A DNA stretch of 64,000 nt, taken from positions 12,996,534 to 13,060,533 of the forward strand of contig CM036244.1 of NCBI GenBank assembly GCA_020698575.1. The letters are read 5' to 3'. This DNA comes from Bostrychus sinensis. Its lineage: Eukaryota; Chordata; Actinopteri; Gobiiformes; Eleotridae. The stretch's first letter is position 1. The number at the start of each line of letters is the position of its first letter. Below, one piece after another: positions 22,770-33,843 of the stretch. Below the pieces are notes generated by a model. That model made no database searches, had not been told where the DNA came from, and was given only the letters and a program-made list of their open reading frames with translations. Both the position numbers and the translations under genes were made by a program.

Positions 22770-23345
22770 GCTCAGATAAATGGAGAGGGTTGTGTCAGGT
22801 TCAGTGTCGGCTGGAAAACATTTGCCAAATCAGTGTTCTAAGCAGGGTTGCCAGATCTCACTGACAGTTTCCAGCCCAAACAGAACTTAAAACCTGTCCA
22901 ACACAATAAAAAACAGCCCAAATCACCACCATTCTAAATATTAAAACCATTATATGTAAGAAAGAACACAAAAAAAGTAAAACAAACAGATTCCACACAA
23001 AGACTGTCATAGAAACCACAAAAAAACATAAGAAATACCAACATGAAATGTGAGAAACCCAACACATGAAGCACTCATTTTAAAACAAATGAATTGATGA
23101 TATGAGTGGTAGGACACAGCAGTTTATTGAACTGGGTATTTCTACTTTGCTATAAAATTACAACTATTTTGTTGGTATTTTCTCTTGAATACTTTTGTAA
23201 AAACCCACCAAAAGCAGCCCAGATTTTATAAACCAACCCAATGCTATTTTTTTCCAGCCCAAAGTGTTCAAAAGCCCAATTTGGCAACACTGGTTATAAG
23301 TACTGCACACCAGGAGGCAGATAATTTGCTGTGACGTCCCCAGAA
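22770..23345 (+). mobile_element. LINE 3' tail interrupted by a hAT MITE
   Basis: GGAGAGGGTTGTGTCAGG at 22782, then ACATTTGCCAAATCAGTG, and after the insertion CTGCACACCAGGAGGCAGAT at 23303. Together these form a known fish LINE 3' terminal segment. Uninterrupted relatives are at 37120-37210 and 38885-39060. The 450-bp hAT MITE sits between the two halves. Confidence 0.65.
22843..23292. mobile_element. hAT MITE with near-perfect 8-bp duplication
   Basis: This 450-bp element begins CAGGGTTGCCAGATC and ends GATTTGGCAACACTG-like (AATTTGGCAACACTG). The flanks GTTCTAAG (22835-22842) and GTTATAAG (23293-23300) differ at one position. Ends and duplication length indicate hAT. The interior is AT-rich and non-coding. 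Confidence 0.85.
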
Positions 23346-24288
23346 ATCCACAAAAGGAAAGAAGTACAATATGATGGGATTCAACATTTGAAGCTCAGCA
23401 GCTAAATAATATAGATTTCTTGTACAAATTAATAAAATACACATGATATTTAGTAGTAGTAGTTGTTGTTGTTTTGCCTGGTTTTGTCAGATTTTTCTTG
23501 TTACTTCTTTAAAAATGATTTATTCTGTTAACTACTGTTTATTGGTCCATAAACAACCTGTGTATCACTGTCAGATGTCTTTTGCTCCTCTCCTGACAGA
23601 GTGATTGATTGCAGGTTGGCAGCAGCAGCAGCAGGAGGAGGAGGAGAAGGAGGTGTGTCCCACATTGATCAAAAGATGCTGAGTCAGCTGAAAGTAAAGG
23701 TGACCCATTTCAAATATGCCCCATAAGAGTTTTATTAGTGTAGTTTCATTGACCATAAAATTAATGGATGCACTGGACTGAACCCTGCTGTATGGATTCT
23801 GGAGGATTTCTGTTTCTGTCTTTCAGCCAAACGCAACCACAAATAAAGAGCAAAAGACAACAGACAAACATTTTTAAACGTTTTAATCAATGAAACCACT
23901 GTGGGAAGCCAAGACTAAGTCATATTTATAAGGTACAATATATGATCATTAGAATTAGTGTGAAATTAGTCTACACATGCATTAAAACTTATGTGGAAAT
24001 GAGAGCTCATCTATATGTTTTACTAGCTCATCTTAAAAACTGGATAGTGTGTCTAAAGGTCTCCCTATAGAAGAGCTGCTCCAAAAGTAATCAGTGATAA
24101 CCCGAGCCACTGTGTTGGCCTTTTGAGCTGTTGCACTTTTCCAGATGTAAACAGGTCAGACTGGTCAAGTGAAAAGGTCACAGCTGTAATTGTATTTTTA
24201 ATGGAATGGGTTAAAATATTTAACTTTTAGTACAAATTCTGTATTTCTTCATTTCTTACCAATGATATAAAGCAGGGACTATAGAACC
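23346..24288. other. Non-coding, nothing recognised
   Basis: GCAGCA and GGAGGA short repeats lie at 23619-23653. No gene is identified. The stretch at 23990-24190 is non-repetitive but has no diagnostic motif. Confidence 0.45.
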
Positions 24289-24829
24289 CAGGGGCGTAAC
24301 ATCAGGCAGTAAAGCCAGGGCAACAACATTGGGTCCCCTGGGGGTTTTGGGGCCCATTAGAGTGGGCCCTTGTCCTTCTATGAGCAGGATGGATTAAAAA
24401 TATTTGTAATAAACAGGAACAGTACATACTGGGGTGTAGCACAAATTTCTGGGCCCTTTGTATAAACCAAAGACCCTGAGCACATAACTCAGTTGCAGAA
24501 CAGGGGTTTTCAACATAAATTTTATTTTAGATTTTGCTAAATTTGTGATCTCATAACAAAATGTATGACTGTCTTTAAAACATTTTTTAAAAAAATAAAA
24601 CAACAAACAAAACACTAATTATAAATAGGTCACAAAATTGCCTCTTAATAACAATTATTAAGCAACAGTTTTTTTCTTTTTTTTTTTACATCAGACTCCA
24701 TTAAAACAGCTATTATTTATAAATTAGCTTAATACATGAACTTGAACTGCATACTGAATGTGTATCAGAACTTTAAGGAAAAATCTCAAAACTTGCATTG
24801 GGGCCCCTTAGTACCAAGTTACGCCACTG
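24289..24829. mobile_element. hAT-like element, 541 bp
   Basis: It starts CAGGGGCGTAACATC and ends AAGTTACGCCACTG, an inverted pair. The 8-bp flanks ATAGAACC (24281-24288) and ATAAAACC (24830-24837) differ at one base. The interior has no transposase and includes inverted GGGGCCC-rich segments just inside both ends. Confidence 0.85.
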
Positions 24830-25500
24830 ATAAAACCTATCACAGTCTGCAAAAATTATTATTTATATTGCACAAAAGAGATCTCAAAATAATCTTTTAT
24901 GATGTGCTTTTTTGCATTGAACAAGTGATGGCATTTAGAGTAAATAAAAATTGCATCATCATCAACATCCCAAGTTATTTTAGTTACTTGCAGGTAGATG
25001 CAGGCTTTTTATTTGTGATTTTTCTTTTATGTTAAATTGGACTAGTAAGCCATGTCAGTAATTATTTGAACAAATCTTTGAGTCATTCTGGAAGCTGGAA
25101 TGTGACATGAGTATTGCTAAGTTTTTACTTCAAAAGCATCTGGAAGTAAGTATTAGTGCTATGTCAAAGTCTCAGTGTTAAATATATAACGTTGACATCC
25201 CACAGCCAGTTTTCTCTCGCTCTGCTCTTTCAACTTCAGTCCTGAATGTAGTTTATCGATCCAAGCCCTTAAAGAGATAGAAACCTGACAGTGGCTCTCA
25301 CACACAGACAGAACGGATTAAGTTTTTCATTTCTGCTGTGACAAGTCATGAATGAGTGTAGAACTGAAGTGACACCACTCAGAAATAAGACAAGGGTACT
25401 CACCACATCTGAGACATTTTTTACAGAACTAACAATAACGAAGTATTAAATGAGAAGCTGAAAAAGTACTCACAATCTGTACTCAAGTAATACAACTGTT
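24830..25500. other. Non-coding, nothing recognised
   Basis: AT-rich sequence with no gene. The frame at 24736-25035 begins inside the hAT-like element and lacks domains. Confidence 0.5.
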
Positions 25501-25504
25501 TATT

Positions 25505-26130
25505 GAAAATATTACTCGAGTAGAAGGAAAAATACTCAACAAAATGATTACACGAGTTAGAGTAAAGAGTACTGAATGAAGTACAGATTACTTTTGAGAT
25601 GTTTTTCTTATTTCAAATAAATTTACTACTGTTTCTACTTACTACTACTACTACTACAACCCGTACAGATTATTTTTGAGATATTTTTTCTTTTTTCAAA
25701 CAAACCACTGTTGACAATACTACTACTACTTCTTCTTTACTACTACTGCCACCCTGGGACTTTTCACTTTGGTGTTATTACTCAAGTAGAAGTAAAAGTA
25801 CTCAATGAAATGATTACTCGAGTTAAAGTAAAATGTACTTTTGAGATGTTTTTCTTATTTCAAATAAACCTAATACTGTTGCTATTACTACTGCTTCTTC
25901 TTCTTTGCTACTACTACTAATGCTAATACTACTTTTACTACAACCCGGGACTATGAGTGAAAATAAAAAGTACTTGAATGTTTTGAGAGAAGTTTCTTTT
26001 TGTATATGAATCTACTATTACTCATACTACTACTTTTTTTTACTATTACTACTAGGTTCAAATTTGGGACTATTTCATTTCAAGGTGACTTTTGTATTAT
26101 TACTCATGTAGAAGTAAAAGTAATCAACAC
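25505..26130 (+). repeat. AAGTAAAAGTAC-type repeat array with ACT tracts
   Basis: Blocks of the form CTCGAGTAGAAGGAAAAATA, GATTACTTTTGAGATG and TTTCTTATTTCAAATAAA occur at 25512, 25585, 25669, 25781 and 25827. They alternate with irregular TAC/ACT tracts (25636-25660, 25720-25748, 25888-25945, 26002-26055). It looks like two or more partial tandem copies of a dispersed fish element. Confidence 0.65.
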
Positions 26131-26917
26131 TTTATAAAGTTTTTTTTTTTTATTTGAATACAAAATCTAGTTGAAACTCAATTTCCTAAAGAGCACTTGT
26201 GAAACACGTGTATACTTACTTGTATATGAGGTTATAAGCATATTATTTTGCACTACAAATCCAAAATCATATCTTCTATTCACGCTCTGTGCCCCCTCTT
26301 TATTTTTTCCTCGACCAATATTTATCAACAATATAATAACAATACCTCTTCCTCCCACTGCGGCACTTTCCCTTTGATATATATCTGTAGGTTTACAGGC
26401 CCATAGTCCAGCCTGCCCATGCTGAATATTGGAGCAGTATTTTATTGTCCATTTTAGGATTATTTTTAGAGGGAAGATCATAAAAAAGTATCTCCATTGG
26501 CATTTATTCAAAGCAGACATAAAAATGACAGTTAAATATCTCCTGTGGCAGTGCTTATTGAAATCAGTGCATTTAAATCAATTTTATTTTGGCTCGAGCT
26601 TGTTTTCGACTCGATGTTCACCACCAGCCTTTGGAGTGTGTCTGGAAAGCAGATATAATATATAACTAAAAATGCATAAATGTGAAATTATTGGATGAAC
26701 AAACACTCACTCACAGTTATGTAAAAATCCTTTTAGCATAACCCCTATAGCATTAGGTTTTTGTGCTGACAGACAGTAGATTCATGGTATAGTATGTATG
26801 CCATGTTATATATTTAGTTGGATCTGTGTCTTTAAAGTAGAAACATGAAACTTTGCTTATTTCTTCACTGTTTTGGTTGCATTTTTTTCTCTATAGAGCT
26901 CCCCCTACATTTCAGAG
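26131..26917. other. Non-coding, nothing recognised
   Basis: 26400-26700 is non-repetitive. The overlapping frames at 26167-26520 and 26429-26665 show no domain. Confidence 0.45.
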
Positions 26918-27380
26918 CAGAGGTGTCCAAACTTTTTCCAAACAGGGGCCAGTTTTGAAGATGTGCAAATATTCAAGAGCCATCAGTCCCTCCTGATGTT
27001 TTCGAATAACATCTTTGAACATAAAAAATGCAATTGCAATTATTTTTTGACCAACTTATTAGAAGACACAAGGCAGAGAGTAGTAGAAGAGATGCACAAA
27101 TGTACAGACAAACTACTGAAACAGTGACTGGAAATGCTAGTGGGCCATACATGTCTGTTTTAGAGTAAAGCACTACGGTAAAAACTCATGAGTCCGGTTG
27201 ATGTTTGTGTGACTGCTTGCTCGGCTTGACTTTCGTTTTCTCCTCCTCATATCCATTAAAACAGGTTTCCTCTTCCTTTTGGTTGCACTGCCATGACAAA
27301 AATCTGAGAAATAAATCCATCACTAGCTTGTCATATGTCTAACCGGGACGCATCGCTTTCTTGCAACACCTGAAACTTCG
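26918..27380 (+). mobile_element. hAT-derived remnant
   Basis: The left end CAGAGGTGTCCAAACTTTTT is hAT (Charlie-like). The inner part 27169-27375 (AAAAACTCATGAG, CTCGGCTTGACTTTCGTTTT, CCATCACTAGCTTGTC, GCTTTCTTGCAAC) is also found reversed at 52755-52912 and 60418-61160. No right terminus is recognised. Confidence 0.6.
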
Positions 27381-27969
27381 GGGACACTGGGTCAGTGCTC
27401 TTATTCTTACTGTACAAGGTAGGTTTTTTGCCAAATTACGCAAGGGCAAGTGCAACAACTTCTTCTTCAACTGCACTTGTTCAGAAGCTGTTTAATTAAG
27501 GTAAAAAAGTTGCTTTGTTAAGCCACTTCCTATCAGTATTAGCCTGGACAGCCAGACTCTAATCAAGTGAAGTGCGTCTGGACCCCCTCCAATTCAAACC
27601 CATTTCACTTTAAATCAATCTTTTAAGACCAGTCATAACCATGTCTAAAGTTGGGGTAGCTCTGTGCTTTTTTGATTGGTTGGTGTTTTTTTAAATTGTT
27701 TTGGACCTGAAGCAGCTCTCCATGGTTTAGTACTGTCTTTCAAAGTCTGATTGGTTAAATGTTGATCCAATTGCATCCATAGGCCCTGCCTCCTGGAAAT
27801 GCTACCAATCCTTGTCTAAGTTCTTTCTTAGCTAAACATACAGTATAATTTAGACTTATAAACAGCAGAAACTCACCTTGCTGTGCTTTTGAAGGGTTTC
27901 ATCATATCATTCAAGTTTTCTGAGCTTTTAAACATGTTATAAAGGTGTTTCTTCATCAATAACATTTGT
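27381..27969. other. Non-coding, nothing recognised
   Basis: Contains CTCCATGGTTTAGTACTG and other short blocks reminiscent of fish repeats, but none can be classified. No gene. Confidence 0.4.
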
Positions 27970-28180
27970 TTCATTCACACATGTTTAAGTAATCCTGTAT
28001 GCTGAAGCGCTGCCCTTCTCAAAAGCTGAAAACGCCCAGTTCCAGCGCTCTGCATAGACGCATGAAATCTTACAGCCTCTCTGAGCACCACCAAACACAC
28101 AATCACACCAACACAATCCACTTTATTTGTATAGCACATTTTATAAACAGAGTGCTGCATATAAAACATTATAAAAAACA
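27970..28180. repeat. MITE fragment followed by an L2-like end
   Basis: 27970-28070 is homologous to 3631-3728 (TGTTTAAGTAATCCTGTATG, GCTGAAAACGCCCAG). 28118-28160 has CACTTTATTTGTATAGCACA and TTATAAACAG, a common retroelement terminus, shared with 61650-61682. Confidence 0.55.
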
Positions 28181-28239
28181 AATATATTATAAAATAACTA
28201 TTACTCAATTTAGCTTCACTGCAAATTAAACTTTGAATT

Positions 28240-28620
28240 AACTTGAAGATGAAAACTAAACTAAGAGAAAGTTTCCAAAAGTTTAAAATCCAAAATAACA
28301 AAAGAGGACAAAAGCAAAGAACGAACTATAAATATAAAAAGCAGAGCAAAATCCAAAACTTACTAAGAGCAGGACACGACAATGACACTGGGAACTCAGG
28401 AAACAGGGACGTAGAAAATTACACCACAAGGAACCAGGGCAGAACACCGGGTTTAAAATACACACAGGGTCGAGGCACAGGTGAAACACATTAGGGCGGG
28501 ACAGGCAATCACAAGAGGGCAGAAAGTAAAACAGAAAAACACAAGGAGCTACAAAATAAAACACAAGGGAAACAAAACACACAGAACAGGACACAGACAG
28601 GATCATATCATAAGCAGCTT
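28240..28620 (-). repeat. Purine-strand repeat, possibly an LTR fragment
   Basis: About 380 bp very rich in A and G on the plus strand. Blocks include GGACACGACAATGACACTGG, CACAGGTGAAACACATTAGG, GGGACAGGCAATCACAAGAG and GAACAGGACACAGACAGGAT. In reverse complement this resembles LTR-type sequence of fish Ty3-like elements. No target duplication, primer-binding site or coding region is visible, so the class is tentative. Confidence 0.35.
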
Positions 28621-29389
28621 TACCTCCTGCCAGTTAAAAAATTAGTAGAAGTCCCAGTGATCTCTGTGTCGTCCCAGTCCAGATGCATATATAAAGTGTG
28701 TACATACAGTAAAGCAGGTGGAGTTTGCAGATCTGCTGACGTCAAACCCTTCACAGCTGCATCATGCTCCACTGTAAGAGTCAGCTGCTGAGGTGACTCA
28801 CTGTACTCTCCGCACAGTCATCACTTCACCATTGATGATTTTCACGACTTGTGCCTCCCGCTTTGAACATAAATCCAGTGCATTATCACGACTTTTCTCC
28901 TTTTAGCGAAGCAACTTATTAAGAAATTTAAAAATTTAGTTCAGGCTCAACATCAGAGAGCATAACCAATAACGTACCCACCGTTGATGTGGAGATGAGA
29001 GGTGCTTTGAGCTGCAATCTGCACAGTCAGCATATCTGCATTTAAAAATAAGAATAAAAAACCTCCCGGGGCTTGTGGTCTTCCAATAAATATGTGCTAA
29101 TAGGGGAACTTTTGCACTTAACTGTACCTGACTGTAACTTTTTAACTCTGTAAGCAAATTCCCTTCATTTTAACACACTATAATTCACTTTGCAAACCCC
29201 AACAGAACCAGTGTAAATGTTTGATGGCAAAGTGCACTGTTGTGTTTCAGCTTAGCACCGGGCTGCAGAGCTCTGAGTCCTGAGGGGCCGGAGACGTCTG
29301 CTTTAAACACACTGTAAATGGAAGGACAACGCTGCAAAAGCTAATTATGAGAGCAGTATTCTCTCTGTAAAAAGCACACTTAGAAATGA
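28621..29389. other. Non-coding, possible conserved block
   Basis: 28640-29160 is balanced, non-repetitive sequence. No gene is identified. The reverse-strand frame at 28936-29157 lacks a domain. Confidence 0.4.
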
Positions 29390-29577
29390 AAATGGGCTTT
29401 AAAGTGGAAAGGAGACTAACCCCAGATGGCCTATTCGACCACCGCCAAACAGACAATCCCACTAACGCATTCATACAGGCAAGGTGGGCAAAGTGTCTTG
29501 CCCAAAACTCAACAGACCTTACAGCTAATGGGCAAACAGCTCTACCTACTGAGCTACTGGTGCCCCTGTCTCTATAG
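29390..29577 (-). repeat. tRNA-related SINE-family fragment
   Basis: GACCACCGCCAAACAGACAA, then CATTCATACAGGCAAGGTGG, GTGTCTTGCCCAAAACTCAA and CTCTACCTACTGAGCTACTG. The last block is the reverse complement of a tRNA-like A-box region. The plus-strand frame across it is not a gene. Confidence 0.6.
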
Positions 29578-29817
29578 GAAATCTGTGCTCTGTATTTGAC
29601 CCATCCTCCAGGAGCAGTGGATGAACTAAGCAGTTCCCTGGGACTCTTCTCCAGATCTTTGACCAGGATCTTGGTCTGAAGTACCTACTGTATAAATGAA
29701 GTATTAGCCTATAGTATGGATGTTTTAGGTTGATGGGGGAAAACCAGAGAAAACCCATGCTTCCATTTGAATAAGTGGTATCCCCAGTGTTTCTGTGGGT
29801 GTTCTGTAGCTTTAAAT
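29578..29817. other. Non-coding spacer
   Basis: CTCCAGATCTTTGACCAGG resembles the middle part of the SINE seen at 44950-45000, in the opposite orientation. Too short to assign securely. Confidence 0.35.
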
Positions 29818-30250
29818 TAGGGCTGGGTGATAAATCAAATTATTTCAATAAATTTGTGTTTTTAATTTTGGTTTGAAAAAATATCCAAAATTGTAAAATT
29901 GAATTTAGCTTCAAAATTAGGGTCATTCAAGCACCGCACTGTTTCCTGTGTTGTGGCTAATGCTGCTGCTAGCTTCCAGAGCGGCTTAAACACTGACTGT
30001 AAAAAACTGTGGAGACTCTGCAGACGCTAAAAACACTAAAAATCACAGAGAAAGGAGTCCATTTACCTCTGTAATGTCCTCTTTTGCATGGGGCAGCATT
30101 TTGGCCAAACTGAACAGTGTAGTGTGATGTGCAGCAGCAGCAGCGGTAACTTAGGAGCTTTGTTTATGTATGCTAATTATCCACATGCTCTGGAGACTTT
30201 TCACAGGCCTCATATGGTGGAAAATATCTCATAGACCTGCTCTTTAGAAG
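29818..30250 (+). mobile_element. Possible DNA-transposon remnant
   Basis: Begins TTAGGGCTGGGTGATAAATC, a frequent terminus of fish DNA elements. The following sequence includes CTGCTGCTAGCTTCC and GCAGCAGCAGCAGCGG but no coding region. No partner terminus is recognised, so boundaries are approximate. Confidence 0.4.
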
Positions 30251-31070
30251 CAGACAGGCCTAACACTAAAAGACATTTATGCTTTTTTGCACTTTGCTGC
30301 TACCTTGCTGCTTTTTTGTACAGGCATTTAGAATAGATAGCTAAAATAAAAATAAAAAACTATGCAATAATCTAATTTAAAAATAATAAACCTACATTCT
30401 ATGCCAACAAGAGAAAAAGCCCTACTTTAAATTACAAATATAATTACAACCACGTTTTGCTTTCTCATCAGTAGCTTAGGATATGGTGAGGTATAGGCAT
30501 TTTAGAGCCATTTGGTACACCTCTCAAAAAACTGGAGGTTTAGGGAACCAGACAGGAGTACAAATGAGACAGACCGTGTGTGCCCTACTTTTATGACAGC
30601 TAAAGTTAACAAGCATTGATTATCTTTCACTGAATGAGACAGGTAAAGTAAGTTAACAGAGGGAACAGTCATTAAAGAGGATTTGTTGAGCGCTTGGAAA
30701 AAGTGAACAAGACTTGAGTGACTTTCCCAAGGACAAGATGGCTGATCATCTGTCTACGGTCTGCAGTAATCAGCGTGTACAGAAAGTTCTACAAGAGAGA
30801 CAAAGTGGAGTGGCAACAAGAAAGTTTTATGTAACTGTCCAAGCTATTTTGGTCAGCAAGGTTCAGACCTCAGTATTTTTCCTTATGTGTATCATTTAGA
30901 GCAATTTTAGGACCATTGAAATAATTTTTATTTCTTGATTGGTCAGAAACTCAGCTCAGAAAGGTCATTACAAGACTTTCTATAGCTGTTTGTATGTGAT
31001 ATTATTAAAAAGACACTAAACAGGACCAATGTCATTCTTCACCTAAATTTGGTTTGTCACTTTCAGTGTT
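30251..31070. other. Non-coding, nothing recognised
   Basis: AT-rich. The 61-codon frame at 30714-30899 has no domain. Confidence 0.5.
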
Positions 31071-31625
31071 GTAGACTAAGACCGCTTCACTAAAAATTGG
31101 TCCAAGTTGAGTCAGCACCTGAAGTCTGAGTCCTATTCTAAGTCCAAGTTAGCAAAGACTGGTCCAAGTTTAGTCACTATTTGAAGTCTGAGTCCTAGTC
31201 TAAGTCCAAGTCACTAAAGCCTGGTCCAAGTTGAGTCAGCACCTGATGTCCAAGTCCTAGTCTAAGTCCGAGTCACTAAAAAACTGAGTACAAGTTGAGT
31301 CCAAGTTGAGTTATGAGCACTTAAAGTCCAAATCAAAGTCCAAGTCACTAAAGACTGACTATGAGTTGAGTCCAAGTTGAGTTATGAGCATTTGAAGTCC
31401 GAGCCCTAAGTCTAAGTCTGAGTTTCTAAAGACTGGTCCAAGAGGAGTCTGAATGGAGTCACCAGCACTTGAAGTCAGAGTCAAAGTCTGAGTCAGTAAA
31501 TGCATTTCCATTCGGGAGTTATCTGGAGCTAAGGTGTGAGTCCCCATCAAGTCCGAATCACTTCAAAAAAGTTGAGTCTGAGTTTAGTTCAAATTGATTC
31601 AGGTTCACTCCAAGTCCAAGTTGAC
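31071..31625. repeat. 62-bp minisatellite built from AGTCCAAGT
   Basis: Units starting TCCAAGTTGAGTCAGCACCT begin at 31101, 31163 and 31225, exactly 62 bp apart. Later units are longer (about 71-78 bp) because an inner GAGTCCAAGTTGAG is duplicated. Each unit is itself made of AGTCC-AAGTC and AGTCTGAGTC words. About seven units in all, degrading at both ends. Confidence 0.9.
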
Positions 31626-32559
31626 TCACTTTTTACTTATTTTCTTTCAACCCAGTTACTGTACTGCCAGAACATTTCCTCCTATTTCTAGTCCTAGAAC
31701 AAATGAACACTGCATAACTACACTGAATAAGCATCTCACAAGTACTTATTATCAACAGGTCACATTAAAATTAAATTTTAATTAATCACACTAAATTTTA
31801 GTGAGAGAAAGTTAAAGTTAAAAAATTACTAATTAAGGGTAAAGGAAGAAAATACATGAAGTATAAAAGTGCCATCTTGGGGAGAAAAGGTGCCTGAGAG
31901 AGAGAGAGCTGAGTAGTTTTACCATTTGAATGTTGGTATGTGGTTCAGGTTATTTTGGTTCAGGACTGTGGGAGGCTGACAAGAACTAGTGGAAATTTCT
32001 GATAGTGATGCAGGAGGGAAAAGTAAAGTTTGGGGGTTTAAAAACTGACCTTGCATTTTGACCTGTTCACAGATTTATCCAGATTTTAACATTTCGCATT
32101 CATTTTCTGTCGACAAATGTAAAAGTTTCACGTCTTGGGGGAAGTGGAGTTTAGTTGAAGAGCTTTAAGGAGGAGACGAAGCTGTTGTTTTGGCTGCAGA
32201 CAAAGCTGTAATTTGTCTCAATGGGAAATAATAGCAAGCAATTTGGACTATTTGGGTAGATTTGTTTTGTCTGAGGCTTCTAATTTGTCTAAGAGCTAAA
32301 AACTCTAACGGCTATAAAGCCTGATAAAAATTCAACCTATATACAAACAGAGAAATGAGTCATTCACTATTCATCCATCAAATCACAATTGGGGTATTTT
32401 TTGACAGACAAAGAACTGAATGATAAAAAACAGCATCTTGACCAAGCTTTGAATAAAGATTTCAATGTGAATGATGTGAATGTGGATTTTCATTCAAACT
32501 AGAAGATAAATCCCCAAACTCCTTACTGTGGAGAAAAGTTAATGACAAGACATAATCTG
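31626..32559. other. Non-coding, nothing recognised
   Basis: A GAGAGAGAGAGAG run lies near 31897. No gene or dispersed repeat is recognised. Confidence 0.5.
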
Positions 32560-33060
32560 AAAAGGTTCATTTGGTCTTCCACTAATATTAATAAAGGATT
32601 TCTGACAGACAGACCAGTGTTTTTGTTTCATAACTTGACATGTTTTGACTACTTCCTGCAGTTTTACGTAGAAGTTTCAGATGGCTGTGTGTTGAATATA
32701 AGAAAAAGCAAAAAAACTGGACATGAGCATCAAAACGACAAGCCGAACAAGAACAACTCTGCAATATCCGACCACTGCAAAAGAGAGAACATCATGGACA
32801 GGGGTATTGTCAGAGTCTAGGCACTGAGAACAACAAACACCATCGCTGGATCAAAGAGGCCATTGAGATCCGTAAATGCGCTCACAGAATTGTAAATCGG
32901 GGTGGGCCAGCTTTCCCACACCTGGGAGACTGCTCTGAAGAAGTGGGACTGGAGCAGTTGATAAGACACGTCAGAAGTAGTTGAAACAATGTACAACACA
33001 AAAACATTGCTCTTCTGTCTATAAGAAATCCTTTATTAATGACAAGATATACATAAAAAA
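32560..33060 (+). mobile_element. Penelope-like retroelement 3' fragment with inverted flanks
   Basis: 32730-32935 encodes the C-terminal part of a GIY-YIG-type nuclease tail as in fish Penelope-like elements. ISDHCKRENIMDRG is in one frame. After a frameshift at about 32818-32820, HHRWIKEAIEIRK follows in another. Immediate flanks are inverted copies of each other: 32575-32660 (AATAAAGGATTTCTGACAGA) pairs with 32960-33035. The reverse transcriptase is absent, and so is the N-terminal GIY-YIG core. Inverted flanks would be unusual for a LINE but occur with Penelope-like insertions. Confidence 0.55.
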
Positions 33061-33486
33061 TATGTAATGACAACAATGAACTGAAAAACTGTCTCTGCAT
33101 GGATTTGCATAATATCTTGGTTTTAATGTGTTGCATCTGTTTTCTAATTTCCCTTTTTTTTTTAAATAATCTAATTACCATATCTATGTTTTACAAACTT
33201 GCATAAGAAAGTGTCCCAGTTGTGACAAACCCAATTTGCACACAAAAAACTCACTGCTTTGGTATTTGTAAATCCTTTTCTATTTCTTTCAGCTGGCAAC
33301 ACATGCAGCAAGTTTCAAACAGTGACAAATGCAACTTATAACATGGTTTTTAAGCCTAATTTAATTTTAACAGCATTAATATGTCCTGTGAATGCCTCCA
33401 CTTCCTAGATTTTGATCTTCATCCACGTATGTGAACTAGTGGCTTGGGCGTAGTACCTGCATCCTACTTGATAAAATATCTAGTTA
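33061..33486. other. Non-coding, nothing recognised
   Basis: AT-rich, T-run near 33155-33164, no gene. Confidence 0.5.
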
Positions 33487-33843
33487 ATGTGCCTCTGCTG
33501 GTTTAAATCCTATTTTTTTGATAGGTACCAGTTTGTCAATGTAAGTGAACATTCCTCAAAGTTCATTAAAATTAGCTATGGAGTGCCACAAGGCTCAGTA
33601 CTTGAACCCATTCTGTTCACACTTTACATGCTGACTTTAGGAAACATGAAACTCTGCATTAATTTTCACTGTTATTCAGCTGACACACAGATGTATTTAT
33701 CGATTATACCTGATCAGAATGACCGCATAGAGAAATTCTGCGCCTGTGAGAGAGACATAAAAACTTGGATGACAGTTAATTATCTACTTCTAGCCTTTTT
33801 ATTACAATCACACTGTCAGCTCCTTTACCTGAAGCCCTGTTGA
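33487..33843 (+). pseudogene. L2 reverse-transcriptase palm fragment
   Basis: 119 codons including the stop cover RT motifs 3 to 5. FKSYFFDRYQFVNVSEHSS and YGVPQGSVLEPILFTLYM are well kept. The catalytic block, normally YADD, reads CYSADTQMYLS, so one metal-binding Asp position is altered. The next block, ERDIKTWMTVNYLL, is typical of L2. Homology stops abruptly on both sides, leaving an isolated piece without endonuclease or 3' end. The first Met is internal to the original protein. Confidence 0.85.

Noticed and set aside
28240..28620. Endogenous retrovirus or complete LTR element
   Set aside because: Only a purine-strand repeat with LTR-like wording is visible: no paired LTR, primer-binding site, gag or pol.
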